From NCBI RefSeq assembly GCF_000513935.1, contig NZ_AZUY01000007.1, forward strand, positions 17,807 through 81,806: a stretch of DNA of 64,000 nt, given 5' to 3'. Positions 63,353-64,000 of this stretch are shown here, one piece after another. The position numbers and the translations under genes are program-made. Positions within the stretch are counted from its first letter, which is position 1. Every line of letters begins with the position of its first letter. Source of the DNA: Mesorhizobium sp. WSM3626 (GTDB lineage Bacteria; Pseudomonadota; Alphaproteobacteria; Rhizobiales; Rhizobiaceae). Under the pieces are notes generated by a model, which was given only the letters and a program-made list of their open reading frames with translations, made no database searches and was not told the origin of the DNA.

Positions 63353-64000
63353 CAGCGTGCCTCCTTGATGGAAGGCATGCCGCGCCGCGCCCATTTCTCG
63401 GCGCGGCCAAGCAGGAAGTTCGAAACCAGCGTCACGCAGAGATAGAGCACGCCCGCGGCGAGGAAGAAAACCAGATAGGCCTTGGTGACGCCCGCCGCCT
63501 GTCGTGTCGCCAGCGTCAGTTCGAAGAAGCCGACGACGGCCAGCAGAGCGGTGTCCTTGGTGGCGATCAGCCACAGATTTGCGAGGCCCGGAATGGCGAA
63601 AGGCAGCATCGCCGGCAGCGTGATGCGCCGCAACAGAAGGCCGGGAGACATGCCGAAGGCGCGAGCGGCTTCGATCTGGCCCTGTGGGATGGCGAGGATC
63701 GCGCCGCGGATGACTTCCGTCGAATAGGCGCCCTGGACGAAGCCGAGCACGGCAATGCCGGCCACCAGCCCGCTTATATCGACACGCTGGTAACCCATCG
63801 CGGTCAGCACCTGGTTTATCAGGTCGGTGCCGGCATAATAGAGCAGCAGTATCAGCACCAGTTCCGGCACGGCGCGCACCACCGTGGTGTAGACCGCGAA
63901 CAGGTCGCGCACCACGGGCCCGCCGTAGAGCTTGCCATAGGCACCCCAGGTTCCAATCAGCAGGCCGACGATTGTGGCGCCGACGGCGATCTCGAGCGAA
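63352..64000 (-). CDS. Polar amino acid ABC transporter permease (HisQ-like), truncated by window edge
   Basis: Permease running off the right end of the window; at least 215 residues are visible to position 63999, and the true N-terminus is outside. It has TTVVRAVPELVLILLLYYAG as the family signature and the EAA loop IEAARAFGMSPGLLLRRITLPAML. The stretch 63916-64000 continues the frame (IAVGATIVGLLIGTWGAYG), so GTG 63915 is not the start. It forms a heterodimer with the 62543 permease. Together with the Ldh-family gene they suggest uptake and breakdown of an amino acid or imino acid. Confidence 0.9.
   Translation of the reverse strand, partial: SLEIAVGATIVGLLIGTWGAYGKLYGGPVVRDLFAVYTTVVRAVPELVLILLLYYAGTDLINQVLTAMGYQRVDISGLVAGIAVLGFVQGAYSTEVIRGAILAIPQGQIEAARAFGMSPGLLLRRITLPAMLPFAIPGLANLWLIATKDTALLAVVGFFELTLATRQAAGVTKAYLVFFLAAGVLYLCVTLVSNFLLGRAEKWARRGMPSIKEAR

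Overview
The window reads as chromosomal DNA of a Rhizobiales alphaproteobacterium, most likely a Mesorhizobium-type organism. The reasons are high GC with dense ATGA/TGATG gene overlaps, a separate 25-residue PntAB-style transhydrogenase layout, an aa3 oxidase subunit IV, a PuuD-type urate hydroxylase, and interspersed palindromic mosaic repeats of the kind found across rhizobia. The genus is inferred from gene style and family knowledge, not from a search. No rRNA, tRNA, CRISPR array, insertion sequence or phage gene was found.

Region 1 (186-3012): a CocE/NonD-family hydrolase and an mqsRA toxin-antitoxin pair whose antitoxin has no cysteine. Region 2 (3035-17467) is a purine and ureide catabolic island. 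The minus-strand operon carries an allantoinase-OHCU decarboxylase fusion, ureidoglycine aminohydrolase, ureidoglycolate lyase and a small deaminase. The plus-strand run carries HIU hydrolase and xdhABC, then a LysR regulator divergent from urate hydroxylase PuuD, guanine deaminase, a UPF0303 protein and a glycerate kinase. Together these take guanine/xanthine through urate, allantoin and ureidoglycolate to glyoxylate, with glycerate kinase as a possible exit to central metabolism. Allantoate amidohydrolase is not in the window.

Region 3 (17529-28612): UdgX with a relic of a lost N-terminal domain, a glutamine-synthetase-like/aminotransferase pair, a WD40 protein, a tacAT toxin-antitoxin operon under a perfect palindrome that covers its promoter, a His-rich CobW GTPase, MarR and AraC regulators, a frameshifted DUF2000 gene and an MFS efflux pump with a structured leader ending in a terminator. 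Region 4 (28883-40434): an EamA transporter, a LacI regulator (apparent CTG start) with a hydroxyacid dehydrogenase, a protease-inhibitor-like secreted protein, a glutamine amidotransferase, a TRAP transporter with a polyol-type dehydrogenase, an orphan LivH permease divergent from a CGNR regulator, and a lipoprotein.

Region 5 (40652-52424): fused indolepyruvate ferredoxin oxidoreductase, a membrane GGDEF-EAL protein next to a FeeM/autoinducer-synthase-like protein, a DUF3096 micro-protein, aa3 oxidase subunit IV and the three-gene proton-translocating transhydrogenase, then two small or medium membrane proteins. Region 6 (52553-64000): gyrB, an exported caspase-like protein with exact 48-residue tandem repeats, an FMN reductase divergent from a cytochrome P450, an NDUFA9-like protein, an Ldh-family dehydrogenase and two polar amino-acid ABC permeases, the last cut by the window edge.
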